A stretch of 30,033 nucleotides of DNA from Darwinibacter acetoxidans_A (GTDB taxonomy: Bacteria; Bacillota; Limnochordia; Darwinibacteriales; Darwinibacteriaceae), in the NCBI GenBank assembly GCA_041936745.1, contig JBHGWS010000004.1, forward strand, positions 1 to 30,033, written 5' to 3'. The notes beneath the pieces are model-generated. The model was not told the origin of the DNA. It was given only the letters and a program-made list of their open reading frames with translations, and searched no databases. Every line of letters starts with the position of its first letter. Position 1 is the stretch's first letter. Shown one piece after another: positions 14,585 through 23,617 of the stretch. Position numbers and translations under genes: made by a program.

Positions 14585-16078
14585 ATGAACAAAAAATTTT
14601 CTTCACTTCTTACCGTCCTTCTTATTTTTTCGGCGGCCGCTTCTGTTTTGGCAAAACTGCCGCCGGAAATCAAGGCGATTTGTGCTAAGAACCGGCAGCA
14701 TTTTGCGGTGGCATGGGATCTTAACGAGAGAATTGAAAAGCTTTCTAAGCTTCTCTACCCCTATGAAACAGTACGAGATGAACCAACTTTGCTGGAAGCG
14801 TGGGAGGAGCGGACTTATGCAAAGGCTACCTTAACGAAAGAGGAAGCCCTGGCCGATACAGATTTTCTTTTTGAGCTTTTAAAATACGGTTATGCCGCTT
14901 ATGAGTATTTTGGCGGTGAGGCAGCATTTTTGGCAGCCAAAGAAAACATTAAAGCAAATTTGCTGGCAGAATCTTTCCCCTTGAGCGCTTACGGCTTCGG
15001 GCTGATTTTAGGGGAGGGCTTAAACTTTATCAATGACGGCCATTTTGCCATCGGCGCATCTATCCGGGTTCACTCAAAAAGGATGTACATGAACGAGGAA
15101 ATCACCTTTCTTCCTGGCGAGCACGGTTATTACTTCGAAGAGGAAAACTGTGCAGTCTATGTTGAGGCAGTTAACGGCGGAGAACCGGAAGAGTATATGT
15201 GGCCTGCTCTCAATGAAGACGGCAGGATAGTTTACCGGCTTGGTGAACTTCTGCCCGCAGGCAATAAGGAAACCAGTGCGGCTTTGGCTTTGGCTGAAAA
15301 CGGCATTCTCACTCTTACTTTAAAAGAAATGCTTGGCAGCAGGTTTTTCGGCCGCAATATTTACGAGCGCGGTGAGATAGATGGTATCCCGGTGCTGGGG
15401 GTAAGTAAATTTCCCGCTTGGCTGCCCGATTCCCCTGATTTCAGCCGCCGCGAGCACCTTTTAATGCAGGAGTTTTTCCAAAGCGCCTATGAGCTGAGGG
15501 GTGCAGAGGCCTTGATTATGGACCTGCGGGGACATAGCGGCGGCGATACGAGCCAAGGGTATTCGTGGCTGCGGAATTTCACCGGTGCTTTCTTCGTCAA
15601 ACCGGCACATTTAAAGGCGAGATTACTGACAGAAACAGCAGAAAAGTTGCGGCTGCTTAGGCTGCAGAGAGGCGGGGACCCTCTGCTTGAACTATATGAG
15701 TGGTTTCATAGGCCGCGTGAAATAGCGTGGGATGTAAGCAGTGGTTTGGTAAACTTTTTGGAAAACGAAACGGTTGTCGTTATCCTGACAGATAAGTATA
15801 CGGCGTCGGGGGCCGAACGTTTCGTAGAGGCCTTGAAGCAGTTAGAAAACTCGGTGGTCATAGGCACCAATACAGCGGGCTGCGCCATGGGTGACAGTGC
15901 GGAAACGAGGCTGCCCAATTCACAGATCAGAATCAATTTTGGCGTTAGTTTAAAGCTGCCCCTTGATTTAACTGATTACGAAGGCAGAGGGATTTTGCCC
16001 GATCTGTGGGCACCTTCCGGCCAAGCGTTAGATTTAGCCGTTAAATTTATCCACAACTACGTAAAAGAGGTGCCTTAA
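14585..16078 (+). CDS. Exported S41-family peptidase
   Basis: 497 residues with a signal peptide (hydrophobic core LLTVLLIFSAAASV, probable cut after VLA at residue 23). The S41 catalytic core is at the C-terminus: MDLRGHSGGDTSQGY (312-326), then TDKYTASGAERF (402-413), in which Ser408 is the expected nucleophile, and GTNTAGCAMGD (427-437). NDGHF (150-154) supplies a His like that of tricorn-type S41 enzymes. No clear PDZ domain is seen. SD GAGGTGA is excellent. It is 34 bases after the GpsA-like gene and one base before the C-N hydrolase, so the three look like an operon. The substrate is unknown. Confidence 0.88.
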   Translation: MNKKFSSLLTVLLIFSAAASVLAKLPPEIKAICAKNRQHFAVAWDLNERIEKLSKLLYPYETVRDEPTLLEAWEERTYAKATLTKEEALADTDFLFELLKYGYAAYEYFGGEAAFLAAKENIKANLLAESFPLSAYGFGLILGEGLNFINDGHFAIGASIRVHSKRMYMNEEITFLPGEHGYYFEEENCAVYVEAVNGGEPEEYMWPALNEDGRIVYRLGELLPAGNKETSAALALAENGILTLTLKEMLGSRFFGRNIYERGEIDGIPVLGVSKFPAWLPDSPDFSRREHLLMQEFFQSAYELRGAEALIMDLRGHSGGDTSQGYSWLRNFTGAFFVKPAHLKARLLTETAEKLRLLRLQRGGDPLLELYEWFHRPREIAWDVSSGLVNFLENETVVVILTDKYTASGAERFVEALKQLENSVVIGTNTAGCAMGDSAETRLPNSQIRINFGVSLKLPLDLTDYEGRGILPDLWAPSGQALDLAVKFIHNYVKEVP

Positions 16079-16079
16079 A

Positions 16080-16802
16080 ATGAAAATAGGGCTTGTCGCC
16101 GCGACGATGCTGGATAACAATTTAGATCATCAAATTAACCAGATCAAGTACTTCCTCCAACGCTGCAAAGGTTATGACCTGCTCTGTTTCGGCGAAAGCT
16201 TTTTACACGGCTTTGAAGGTTTAACTTGGGACTACAGCCTTGATCGAAAACGGGCTTTAGTGATAGATGGCCCAATCACGGCCAAACTGCAGGGCCTGGC
16301 TAAAAGTAATGCCTGCGGTCTTTCCTGCGGGTTTATTGAGCGGAGCGACCCCTATATTTACAGCAGCAACATGGTGATAGACGCACAAGGAAAGATCATC
16401 AACGTGTACCGCAGAGTTACCCGGGGCTGGAAAGAACCGACTGCGGGCCCGGCCTACCGGGAGGGCGAAGAAACTTCCAACTTTAATTACTTAGGAAGGC
16501 GATTTGCCACTGCCATCTGCGGCGATTTGTGGGATGATGCTGTGTTGGCAGAGTATGAGAAAGTGGAATTGGATGCATTTTTATGGCCCGTCTATATTGA
16601 TTATTCGGTGGAAAAATGGCGGGTAGAGTTTCCCGAGTATGCAGAGCGCGTAAGTTCGCTTAACTGCCCTGTTTTAATGATCAACAGCTTCGTTTCCCAT
16701 CCTAAAAGGGCTGAAGGAGGGTGTGCTGTGTTTCAGCGGGGAAAAGTGATCGGTTTACTGCCGCCGGGGAGTAGGGGCGTTTTGGAATTTAAGCTGAGTT
16801 AA
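16080..16802 (+). CDS. Carbon-nitrogen hydrolase (nitrilase superfamily)
   Basis: 240-residue cytosolic amidase-type enzyme. Of the Glu-Lys-Cys triad, Glu39 (FGES) and Cys147 (ICGDLWDD) are in place. At the usual Lys position the sequence is NVYRRVTRGWKEP, so the aligned residue is Arg112; Lys118 six residues later may serve, or the protein may differ in activity. Length is slightly short for the family (about 260-280). Its SD (GAGGTG) is inside the S41 gene. It closes the operon, with a terminator 15 bases after the stop. The substrate is unknown. Confidence 0.85.
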   Translation: MKIGLVAATMLDNNLDHQINQIKYFLQRCKGYDLLCFGESFLHGFEGLTWDYSLDRKRALVIDGPITAKLQGLAKSNACGLSCGFIERSDPYIYSSNMVIDAQGKIINVYRRVTRGWKEPTAGPAYREGEETSNFNYLGRRFATAICGDLWDDAVLAEYEKVELDAFLWPVYIDYSVEKWRVEFPEYAERVSSLNCPVLMINSFVSHPKRAEGGCAVFQRGKVIGLLPPGSRGVLEFKLS

Positions 16803-16817
16803 AACCCACAATTTGCG

Positions 16818-16840
16818 ACCCGGCTGCGGCCGGGTTTTTT
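16818..16840 (+). terminator. Terminator after the C-N hydrolase
   Basis: ACCCGGC (16818-16824) pairs with GCCGGGT (16829-16835), loop TGCG, then six T. Confidence 0.9.
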
Positions 16841-16922
16841 AATTACAGGTTTAGGCGGCCGGCCTTGAGGCGATGGCAGGCCAATTTTTAAGTTTTGGCC
16901 GTAGTTGATTTTCGGCGAATAG

Positions 16923-16951
16923 TTGCGAGCGCAATTAAAATATGATATTCT
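16923..16951 (+). promoter_or_regulatory. Promoter of the suf operon
   Basis: TTGCGA (16923-16928), 17 bases, TATTCT (16946-16951), with TG at 16943-16944. The -10 and its TGA prefix are identical to those of tRNA-Pro. No obvious operator for an Fe-S regulator is seen. Confidence 0.7.
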
Positions 16952-16991
16952 TGGGATAAATGAAAGCGATTTAATCAAAGGAGATAAAAGC

Positions 16992-17744
16992 ATGGCAAAT
17001 TCATTCCTCTCTATCAAAAACCTACACGTCGAGGTAGGGGGCCAAAAAATCCTGAAGGGCCTGGATTTAGAAATGGGCTTAGGTGAAATACATGTCATTA
17101 TGGGGCCTAACGGGGCAGGTAAGTCCACCTTGGCTAATGTTTTAATGGGCCATCCCCGCTATGAAGTGGCAGCGGGCGAGATCATTTTTGAAGGCAGCTC
17201 TCTTGCTGACCTGAAAACTCACCACCGGGCGCAGCAGGGGCTGTTTTTATCTTTTCAATATCCTGTTGAAATTGCCGGGATAACCTTGGAAAACTTTCTG
17301 CGCTCCGCTAAAAATGCCGTGTCTAAGCAGCCGGTCAAGATCCTGGAGTTCCAACGGCTCTTGCGTAAAAAGATGGAACTTCTGGGCATGGATGGGGCCT
17401 ACGCCGGTCGTTATTTAAACGATGGCTTTTCCGGTGGGGAAAAAAAGAAAAGTGAAATACTGCAGATGCTTGTTTTAGAACCGAAATTGGCAATCTTAGA
17501 TGAGACAGATTCGGGCCTCGATATAGATGCGGTCCGGATCGTTGCTGAGGGTGTGCGCCAGTATCACAACAGCGATAATTCCATACTCATCATTACCCAC
17601 CACAGGGCACTTTTGGAATATATGGAACCGGATTACGTTCATTTCCTTGTGGACGGTAGGATTGTGGAGACCGGTGACAGCAGTTTGTTTGCTAAGATAG
17701 AAGAATCAGGGTTCGCTGCCTATAAAAATGGGGGGGTGGCCTAA
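16992..17744 (+). CDS. sufC: Fe-S assembly ATPase SufC
   Basis: 250-residue ABC-type ATPase that drives the SufBD scaffold; it is cytosolic, without membrane partners. Walker A is GPNGAGKST (about 38-46), the signature is FSGGEKKKSEILQ, Walker B is AILDETDSGLDIDA, and the switch region has ITHHRALLEY, all typical of SufC. I use the ATG at 16992, preceded by AAAGGAG; the longer open frame to 16923 overlaps the promoter. The stop shares its last base with the sufB start. First gene of sufCBDSU. Confidence 0.96.
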   Translation: MANSFLSIKNLHVEVGGQKILKGLDLEMGLGEIHVIMGPNGAGKSTLANVLMGHPRYEVAAGEIIFEGSSLADLKTHHRAQQGLFLSFQYPVEIAGITLENFLRSAKNAVSKQPVKILEFQRLLRKKMELLGMDGAYAGRYLNDGFSGGEKKKSEILQMLVLEPKLAILDETDSGLDIDAVRIVAEGVRQYHNSDNSILIITHHRALLEYMEPDYVHFLVDGRIVETGDSSLFAKIEESGFAAYKNGGVA

Positions 17745-19150
17745 TGAGCCGTAAGAAAACTTATGTCGCCGATATTGAACGGGAACTATACGATGAGAGA
17801 AATCCTTTCGCCTACAGCCGTATCACCGATAAAGGCTTAACGGCGGATATAGTCCGGGAGATCTCGAAAGAGAAAGGTGAGCCCGCTTGGATGCTGGATT
17901 TTCGCCTGCAGTCGCTGGAAATCTATCATCAGCTCGATGTGCCTCCTTGGGGCCCTGATTTAACGGATTTAGACATCGCCAACATTGTAACTTACGTTAA
18001 GCCGGAAGTTGACTTGAAATATACGTGGGATGATATCCCCGAAGATATCAAAACAACGTTCGTTCGTTTGGGGATTCCCCAAGCGGAGCACGAATTTCTG
18101 GCCGGGGTAGGGGCGCAGTATGACTCAGAGGTGGTCTATCAAAGTATTCAAGACAGCGTTGCCGAGCAAGGCGTTGTTTATCTGGATATGGAAACTGCTG
18201 TTTTAGAATACGAAGATCTGATTAGGGAACATTTCATGAAACTGGTGCCTCCCGCTGATCATAAGTTCGCTGCCTTACATGGTGCAGTCTGGTCTGGCGG
18301 CTCTTTTGTTTATGTGCCCGCGGGAGTGCATGTGGAAGTGCCCCTCCAGTCTTACTTTCGCCTAAACGCGCCCGGTGCGGGCCAATTTGAGCACACCTTG
18401 ATTATCGTCGAGCCCGGTGCCAACCTGCATTTCATTGAAGGCTGTTCAGCACCGCGCTATTCGGTGAACAACCTGCATGCCGGGTGTGTTGAACTTTTCG
18501 TTAAGGAAGGTGCTTCACTGCGCTACAGCACGATTGAAAATTGGTCCCGCAATATGTATAACCTTAATACTAAGCGGGCCGTAGTGGAAAAGGACGGTGC
18601 CATTGAATGGGTATCCGGCTCTTTCGGTTCCAAAGTTTCCATGCTCTACCCCATGAGCATTCTGAAAGGGGAAAGGGCGCGGGCCGATTTTACAAGCGTT
18701 ACCTTTGCCGGCGCCGGCCAAACATTGGATACAGGATCCAAGGTGGTCCACGCGGCACCTTATACGACATCTAATGTCAATACAAAATCCATTTCCAAGG
18801 GCGGCGGGACAGCCGTCTACCGGGGCATGGTTAAGATAAGCAAACGGGCTCAGCATGCCAAGTCCACGGTTTCCTGCGAGTCTTTAATGCTGGATAATGA
18901 ATCGATTTCCGATACAATACCTGTTATCGAAGTGGATACCGATGAAGTTGACATCGGGCACGAAGCAAAGATCGGCCGGATCAGCGATGAGGCGATTTTC
19001 TATCTGATGAGCCGGGGCATAGATGAGGAAGAAGCCCGGGCCATGATCGTCCGCGGCTTTGTGGAGCCGATTTCTAAAGAACTGCCCTTAGAATATGCGG
19101 TGGAAATGAATAATCTAATTGAGCTGGAACTGGAAGGTACAATTGGCTAG
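17744..19150 (+). CDS. sufB: Fe-S assembly scaffold SufB
   Basis: 468 residues, the normal SufB length. It forms the cluster scaffold with SufC and SufD. Conserved stretches include PAGVHVEVPLQSYFR, the right-handed beta-helix core with VEPGANLHFIEGC, KSTVSCESLMLDN with the conserved Cys, and the C-terminal MSRGIDEEEAR. Its start overlaps the sufC stop by one base, showing translational coupling. Nothing odd in the sequence. Confidence 0.97.
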   Translation: MSRKKTYVADIERELYDERNPFAYSRITDKGLTADIVREISKEKGEPAWMLDFRLQSLEIYHQLDVPPWGPDLTDLDIANIVTYVKPEVDLKYTWDDIPEDIKTTFVRLGIPQAEHEFLAGVGAQYDSEVVYQSIQDSVAEQGVVYLDMETAVLEYEDLIREHFMKLVPPADHKFAALHGAVWSGGSFVYVPAGVHVEVPLQSYFRLNAPGAGQFEHTLIIVEPGANLHFIEGCSAPRYSVNNLHAGCVELFVKEGASLRYSTIENWSRNMYNLNTKRAVVEKDGAIEWVSGSFGSKVSMLYPMSILKGERARADFTSVTFAGAGQTLDTGSKVVHAAPYTTSNVNTKSISKGGGTAVYRGMVKISKRAQHAKSTVSCESLMLDNESISDTIPVIEVDTDEVDIGHEAKIGRISDEAIFYLMSRGIDEEEARAMIVRGFVEPISKELPLEYAVEMNNLIELELEGTIG

Positions 19151-19162
19151 GGAGGAACTTTG

Positions 19163-20263
19163 ATGAAAATCACAGAGGCTTTGAATACACTGCCGCGGTT
19201 AACTTACCGCTGGCTGAGATTAAATCACCGGGAGATTCCGGGCGGGCTGGAATTTCCCCTCAAACCTTATAAGAAGGCTTTTTTGCCTAAGGCAATAGAT
19301 TCCGATCTGATTCTGCAAGAGACCCGCGGTGAAACGCAGATCGATTATTTAGCGGAAAAAGGGTCTTTTGGCGTTGCCGAAAAGCTGGTCAGTTTCGGCG
19401 AACGGTTTTCCAACGCCGGTTTCTATTTGGAAATCCCAAAAGGTAAAAAGGCTGCAAAACCTCTCCATATCATGTATGAGCTGGCAGGCGATGACGATGC
19501 GGTTAATGATCACAATGTTATAGTGGCGGGTGAAAACAGTTCCGTAACGGTGATTATAGAATATGGGCAAAAAGGGGTAAAACCAGCCTATCACAACGGC
19601 GTCACCAAGGTTTTTGCAGGGGAAGGCGCCGAAGTAACTTTGATCAAGGTGCAGCGTTTATCGGCTGAAGCGTACCACCTCGATTCTGTTTTATTGGCTG
19701 CGGATGACACTGCAAAGGTCAAAGCCATCCAGGTGGAACTGGGCGGTAAATACTCAATCACTAACTACCAAAGCAGGTTGGCAAAGGGCAGTGATGCCGC
19801 CATCGATGCTATCTATTTTGGCGATGGCGGGCGGGTTTTGGATCTGAGCTATCACATGATTCACAAAGGTTTCCGCAGTAAAAGCAACATTGCCGTGCGT
19901 GGTGCGCTGCGCCAACAGGCCCGGAAAGTTTTCCGGGGCACCTTAGATTTTAGGCGCGGCTCCCATCTGGCTGACGGCAACGAGGAGGAATATGTGATCC
20001 TGCTCGATCCGACTGTTAAATCGGATGCAATTCCTCTTTTGCTTGCGGAAGAAGACGATGTGCAGGGCGAGCATGCTGCCAGTGCCGGTAAGGTCGATCC
20101 CAATCAGCTCTTTTATTTAATGAGCAGGGGATTCAGCGAAGCGGAAGCTGTCCGTGCAATTGTGCAGGCTTCCTTTGATCCACTGTTGGCGGGGGTTTGC
20201 GCAGATGTCCGCTTAAAGATACAAGAAGAAGTTGGGCGGAGGTTGCTGAATGTCAAAACTTAA
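19163..20263 (+). CDS. sufD: Fe-S assembly protein SufD
   Basis: 366-residue SufB homologue that pairs with SufB in the SufBC2D complex. The C-terminal beta-helix end carries RGSHLADGNEEEY, LAEEDDVQGEHAASAGKVD with the conserved His, and MSRGFSEAEA. The N-terminus PYKKAFLPKA is less conserved, as usual. I chose ATG 19163 over TTG 19160; GGAGG is at 19151-19155. It lies 12 bases after sufB and overlaps sufS by 14 bases. Confidence 0.93.
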   Translation: MKITEALNTLPRLTYRWLRLNHREIPGGLEFPLKPYKKAFLPKAIDSDLILQETRGETQIDYLAEKGSFGVAEKLVSFGERFSNAGFYLEIPKGKKAAKPLHIMYELAGDDDAVNDHNVIVAGENSSVTVIIEYGQKGVKPAYHNGVTKVFAGEGAEVTLIKVQRLSAEAYHLDSVLLAADDTAKVKAIQVELGGKYSITNYQSRLAKGSDAAIDAIYFGDGGRVLDLSYHMIHKGFRSKSNIAVRGALRQQARKVFRGTLDFRRGSHLADGNEEEYVILLDPTVKSDAIPLLLAEEDDVQGEHAASAGKVDPNQLFYLMSRGFSEAEAVRAIVQASFDPLLAGVCADVRLKIQEEVGRRLLNVKT

Positions 20264-21488
20264 TGTGAGCCTGCTCCGCAGGGAGTTTCCCGCTTTAGAC
20301 ATAAAAGTGAATGGCCATCCCCTGGCGTATTTGGATAATGCGGCCACTACGCACAGCCCCAAGGTGGTGTTGGATAGAATTCGCCGCTACCAAGAGTGTT
20401 ATAACGCCAACCCGCATCGGGGGGCACATTATCTCGGTGTCAAGGCTACAGAGATGTACGAAAGTGCCCGCCAAACGGTGCAGGGCTTTTTAAAGGCGGC
20501 TTCGCCGGCGGAAATTATCTTTACTAGAAATGCCACAGAGGCGTTAAACCTCGTTGCTTATTCTTACGGGCTGGCCAACGTCAAGCCCGGGGATGAAATT
20601 GTCCTCTGCATTTCTGAACATCACAGCAATTTAGTGCCCTGGCAGGCCGTTGCTGAGATGAAAGATGCCACTTTACGCTACCTCTATTTAAACGATGCTT
20701 ATAATCTGGATTGGGCCGAGATAGAAACCACCATCACCAAAAAGACGGCAGTTGTGGCCATTGCCCACATGTCTAATGTTTTAGGCACGATTTATCCCGT
20801 TAAAGATGTTATTGCCCATGCCCACCGGCAGGGGGCAGTAGTGGTAGTAGACGGCGCGCAGAGTGCACCGCATTTAAATATTGACGTGGTTGATTTGGAT
20901 GCGGACTTTTTCGTGTTTTCCGGCCATAAAATGTTGGGGCCTATGGGCATTGGGGTTTTATACGGTAAGCGAAAGCTCCTTGAGGCCATGCCGCCTTTTT
21001 TAAGGGGCGGGGAAATGGTGGAATACGTGGAGGAACAGGAAACTACCTTTAAAGAGCTGCCATATAAATTTGAAGCGGGCACGCCCAACGTGGAAGGCGC
21101 GGTGGGTTTAGCCGCAGCTATCGAATTTTTGGCGGATGTGGGCCAAAAAGCTGTTTGGCAGCATGAGCTGGCGCTGACTGAATATGCTTTAGAGAAGCTT
21201 GCCGAAATTCCTTACCTCACAATTTTCGGCCCCCAAGGCCCGGCAGACAGGGGGCCGGTGATCTCTTTTGCCCTGGAAGGCTGCCATCCTCACGATGTGG
21301 CCACCATTGTCGATAGTTACGGTGTGGCGCTGAGAGCGGGCCACCACTGCGCGCAGCCTTTAATGAATTATCTTAAGGCTCCGGCAACTTCTCGGGCCAG
21401 CTTCAGTTTGTACAATACGGAGGAAGAAATAGATCGCCTGGTAAAAGCCATCAAAAAAGTTAGGGAGTGGTTGGGCCATGGATCTTAG
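20250..21488 (+). CDS. sufS: Cysteine desulfurase SufS
   Basis: 412-residue PLP enzyme (class II) that takes sulfur from cysteine for Fe-S clusters. The PLP lysine is Lys227 in FSGHKMLGPMG, and the catalytic cysteine is Cys367 in RAGHHCAQPLM, the SufS form with a short lobe. HHSNLVPW and DGAQSAPH also match. It overlaps sufD upstream and sufU by 11 bases downstream; SufU is its usual sulfur acceptor in Gram-positives. Confidence 0.96.
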   Translation: MSKLNVSLLRREFPALDIKVNGHPLAYLDNAATTHSPKVVLDRIRRYQECYNANPHRGAHYLGVKATEMYESARQTVQGFLKAASPAEIIFTRNATEALNLVAYSYGLANVKPGDEIVLCISEHHSNLVPWQAVAEMKDATLRYLYLNDAYNLDWAEIETTITKKTAVVAIAHMSNVLGTIYPVKDVIAHAHRQGAVVVVDGAQSAPHLNIDVVDLDADFFVFSGHKMLGPMGIGVLYGKRKLLEAMPPFLRGGEMVEYVEEQETTFKELPYKFEAGTPNVEGAVGLAAAIEFLADVGQKAVWQHELALTEYALEKLAEIPYLTIFGPQGPADRGPVISFALEGCHPHDVATIVDSYGVALRAGHHCAQPLMNYLKAPATSRASFSLYNTEEEIDRLVKAIKKVREWLGHGS

Positions 21489-21927
21489 TTCACTTTACAC
21501 GGAATTAATTTTAGAACACAGCCGCAACTGCGAAAACAAGCGGAGCCTAGAATGCGCCACCTGCAAAAAAAGAGGTTATAACCCGAGCTGCGGCGACGAT
21601 ATTACAATCGAACTTTTAATCGAAGACGGTGAAATTTTAGATGCGGCGTTTTTGGGAGAAGGCTGTGCCATCTCACAGGCATCGACTTCCATGATGATCG
21701 ATTTGATCAAGGGCCGGTCGGCAAAAGAAGCCCAAAAGCTTGTCAATCTCTTTTTAGGGATGATTAAACGGGAAATCAATGATGAAGAGACTTTGGAAGT
21801 TTTAGAAGAAGCCATTGCTCTTAAAAACATTTCTAATATGCCTGCTCGGGTCAAGTGCGCCGTTTTAGCCTGGCACACGCTTTCAGCTGCAATAAACGAA
21901 ACAAAACCCCCCGAATCCACAAACTAG
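21478..21927 (+). CDS. sufU: Sulfur-transfer protein SufU, with extra cysteines
   Basis: 149-residue zinc-bound sulfur acceptor of SufS. The zinc/acceptor ligands are present: NPSCGD (Cys38, Asp40), GEGCAISQAS (Cys63) and RVKCAVLAW (Cys127). The 18-21 residues normally inserted between the ligands in SufU relative to IscU are retained. Between helix 1 and the first ligand there are three further cysteines, Cys18, Cys26 and Cys29 (NCENKRSLECATC), where Bacillus SufU has NPRNKG and no such cluster. Last gene of the operon. The terminator overlaps its final codons. Confidence 0.93.
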   Translation: MDLSSLYTELILEHSRNCENKRSLECATCKKRGYNPSCGDDITIELLIEDGEILDAAFLGEGCAISQASTSMMIDLIKGRSAKEAQKLVNLFLGMIKREINDEETLEVLEEAIALKNISNMPARVKCAVLAWHTLSAAINETKPPESTN

Positions 21928-21938
21928 TGGCTTCGGGG
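21909..21938. terminator. Bidirectional terminator between sufU and the MATE gene
   Basis: CCCCGAATCCAC (21909-21920) pairs with GTGGCTTCGGGG (21927-21938) apart from one mismatch, flanked by ACAAAAC on one side and TATCGTTTT on the other. It lies between two convergent genes and overlaps the sufU stop. Confidence 0.75.
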
Positions 21939-21952
21939 TATCGTTTTAGCTT

Positions 21953-23347
21953 TTAAACGGTCACTTCGCTTTCAATGCGCTTTTTCTGCCAAGCACCCCG
22001 GCGGAAATAACCGTAGGTTATTAAAGCGCCCAGCGACCAGGAGACAAGTAAGGAAATGAAGATCGCTTCCGGCCTGCCCATTGGGTACTGGGGGCTTCTT
22101 GTAAAATAAGCGATACCATAGGCAATCGGAACCCGCAGGACAACGACTGTAATGAAGGAAATCCACATTGGCGTAATCGTATCACCGGCACCCCGCATCA
22201 CACCGGAAAGGCATTGGGTAACGGCTACCGCGATGTAACCGAAAGCTAAAATGCGCAGCATGCGCATGCTTAAAGCAATCAATTCAGGCGTGTCTGTAAA
22301 GACGGCCATCAAATACCTGCCTAAAAACAAAAGGATAACCGTAATTACAGCGGATACTCCTACAGCAATAAGTGTACCGTCTTTGGTACCCCGCTTAACC
22401 CGATCCATCTTTTTTGCCCCAACGTTTTGGCCGGCGAAGGTGGTCATTGCAGCACCAAAGGAAAAATTGGGCATCATGGCAAAACCGTCAACGCGCATAA
22501 CGATAACATTGCTGGCGATCACTAATTCACCGAAGCTGTTAGTTAGAGATTGGACGACAATCATGGCCAAGGAAAAAATAGCCTGTGTTAAGCCTGAGGG
22601 AAGCCCCAGTTTAAGCAGTGCCAGAGCGTGCCGTTTATCGATTTTAAGCATGCGCCAGTTGAGATCGAAACTTTCTTTCATGCGCAGTAATTTAAGTAAA
22701 CAGAAAAAGGCACTGACGCCCTGTGCAATAACTGTGGCTAAGGCGACACCGGGAACCCCCAGGCCGAAGACCGCTACAAAAAGAATATCCAAAACGACGT
22801 TTAAAACGGTGGAGATGAGCAGGAAAATGAGTGCAGAAAAGGAATCCCCCAAGCCGCGCAATACCCCGGCTAAAATGTTGTAAAAGGCAAAGCCTGCGCC
22901 GCCTAAGAAAAAGATTTTTAAGTAGCCTGCGCACCAATCTAAAATTGAAGCCGGTGTGTTTAAAAGGACGAGTAACGGCCTGCTGACCATGGGGCCCACG
23001 ATCATGATGATGACAGAAACTATAGCTGTAAGGGAAATACAGATGCCGATGGTGCGGGAAAGATTATCCCTGTCTTTGGCGCCAAAAAACTGAGAAACCA
23101 TAATGCCAGCGCCGACGGAGACGCCGACGAAAAGTACCAACAAAAGATGTAAAACGGGAAAAGCGCTGCCGACCGCCGCTAAGGCGTTGTCGCCGATATA
23201 CCTGCCGACGATGATTGAATCCGCTGTATTATAAAACTGTTGGGCAATATTGCCGATCAACATGGGAATGGAAAATTCAACAATTCTTTTCCACGGAGTA
23301 CCGGTAGTCATATCTTTAGGTGCGAATAGGTTTTTGATGCCAGCCAT
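21953..23347 (-). CDS. MATE-family multidrug exporter
   Basis: 464-residue, about 12-helix membrane exporter that would use Na+ or H+ gradients to expel organic cations. Two homologous halves are visible: the first begins EFSIPMLIGNIAQQFYNTAD and contains GAGIMVSQFFGA, the second FGAAMTTFAGQNVGA with VMRGAGDT near the end. That pattern fits the DinF/NorM-like branch common in Firmicutes. The ATG at 23347 follows GGGAGG. It is the only minus-strand gene here. A TATAAT lies at 23450-23445 on the minus strand, but I find no correctly spaced -35. The substrate is unknown. Confidence 0.93.
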   Translation of the reverse strand: MAGIKNLFAPKDMTTGTPWKRIVEFSIPMLIGNIAQQFYNTADSIIVGRYIGDNALAAVGSAFPVLHLLLVLFVGVSVGAGIMVSQFFGAKDRDNLSRTIGICISLTAIVSVIIMIVGPMVSRPLLVLLNTPASILDWCAGYLKIFFLGGAGFAFYNILAGVLRGLGDSFSALIFLLISTVLNVVLDILFVAVFGLGVPGVALATVIAQGVSAFFCLLKLLRMKESFDLNWRMLKIDKRHALALLKLGLPSGLTQAIFSLAMIVVQSLTNSFGELVIASNVIVMRVDGFAMMPNFSFGAAMTTFAGQNVGAKKMDRVKRGTKDGTLIAVGVSAVITVILLFLGRYLMAVFTDTPELIALSMRMLRILAFGYIAVAVTQCLSGVMRGAGDTITPMWISFITVVVLRVPIAYGIAYFTRSPQYPMGRPEAIFISLLVSWSLGALITYGYFRRGAWQKKRIESEVTV

Positions 23348-23617
23348 ATTTAACCTCCCAAGATTTGCAAAAAATATAGAAGCCGAAAAACGACTCCTAA
23401 AATTCGCTTTCTTCTTTTTCAGGGCAAAACCCCAGACCCCTTTTATTATACTATATATTCTAGTTCAACGGGGTTTTTACCTTTTTATCGCCTGAGTTTT
23501 TGGCAACGGGCTTAAAATAATTGATTTTGCAAATTTAACAAGGACGCCGGCCGGCTTTGGCGAATTTAGTATGGGTGATCTTGCTGGGGCGGGGAAAAAA
23601 GAAAAGCGGGTGGGCGC

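Noticed and set aside
22251..22883. 210-codon plus-strand open frame inside the MATE gene
   Set aside because: It is antisense to a clear MATE protein and Lys/Thr/Ser-rich, as expected of an opposite-strand shadow.
23430..23480. Promoter for the MATE gene on the minus strand
   Set aside because: A TATAAT and a TTGAAC are present but only 12 bases apart; the repeat AAAACCCC/GGGGTTTT around them is short and may be chance.
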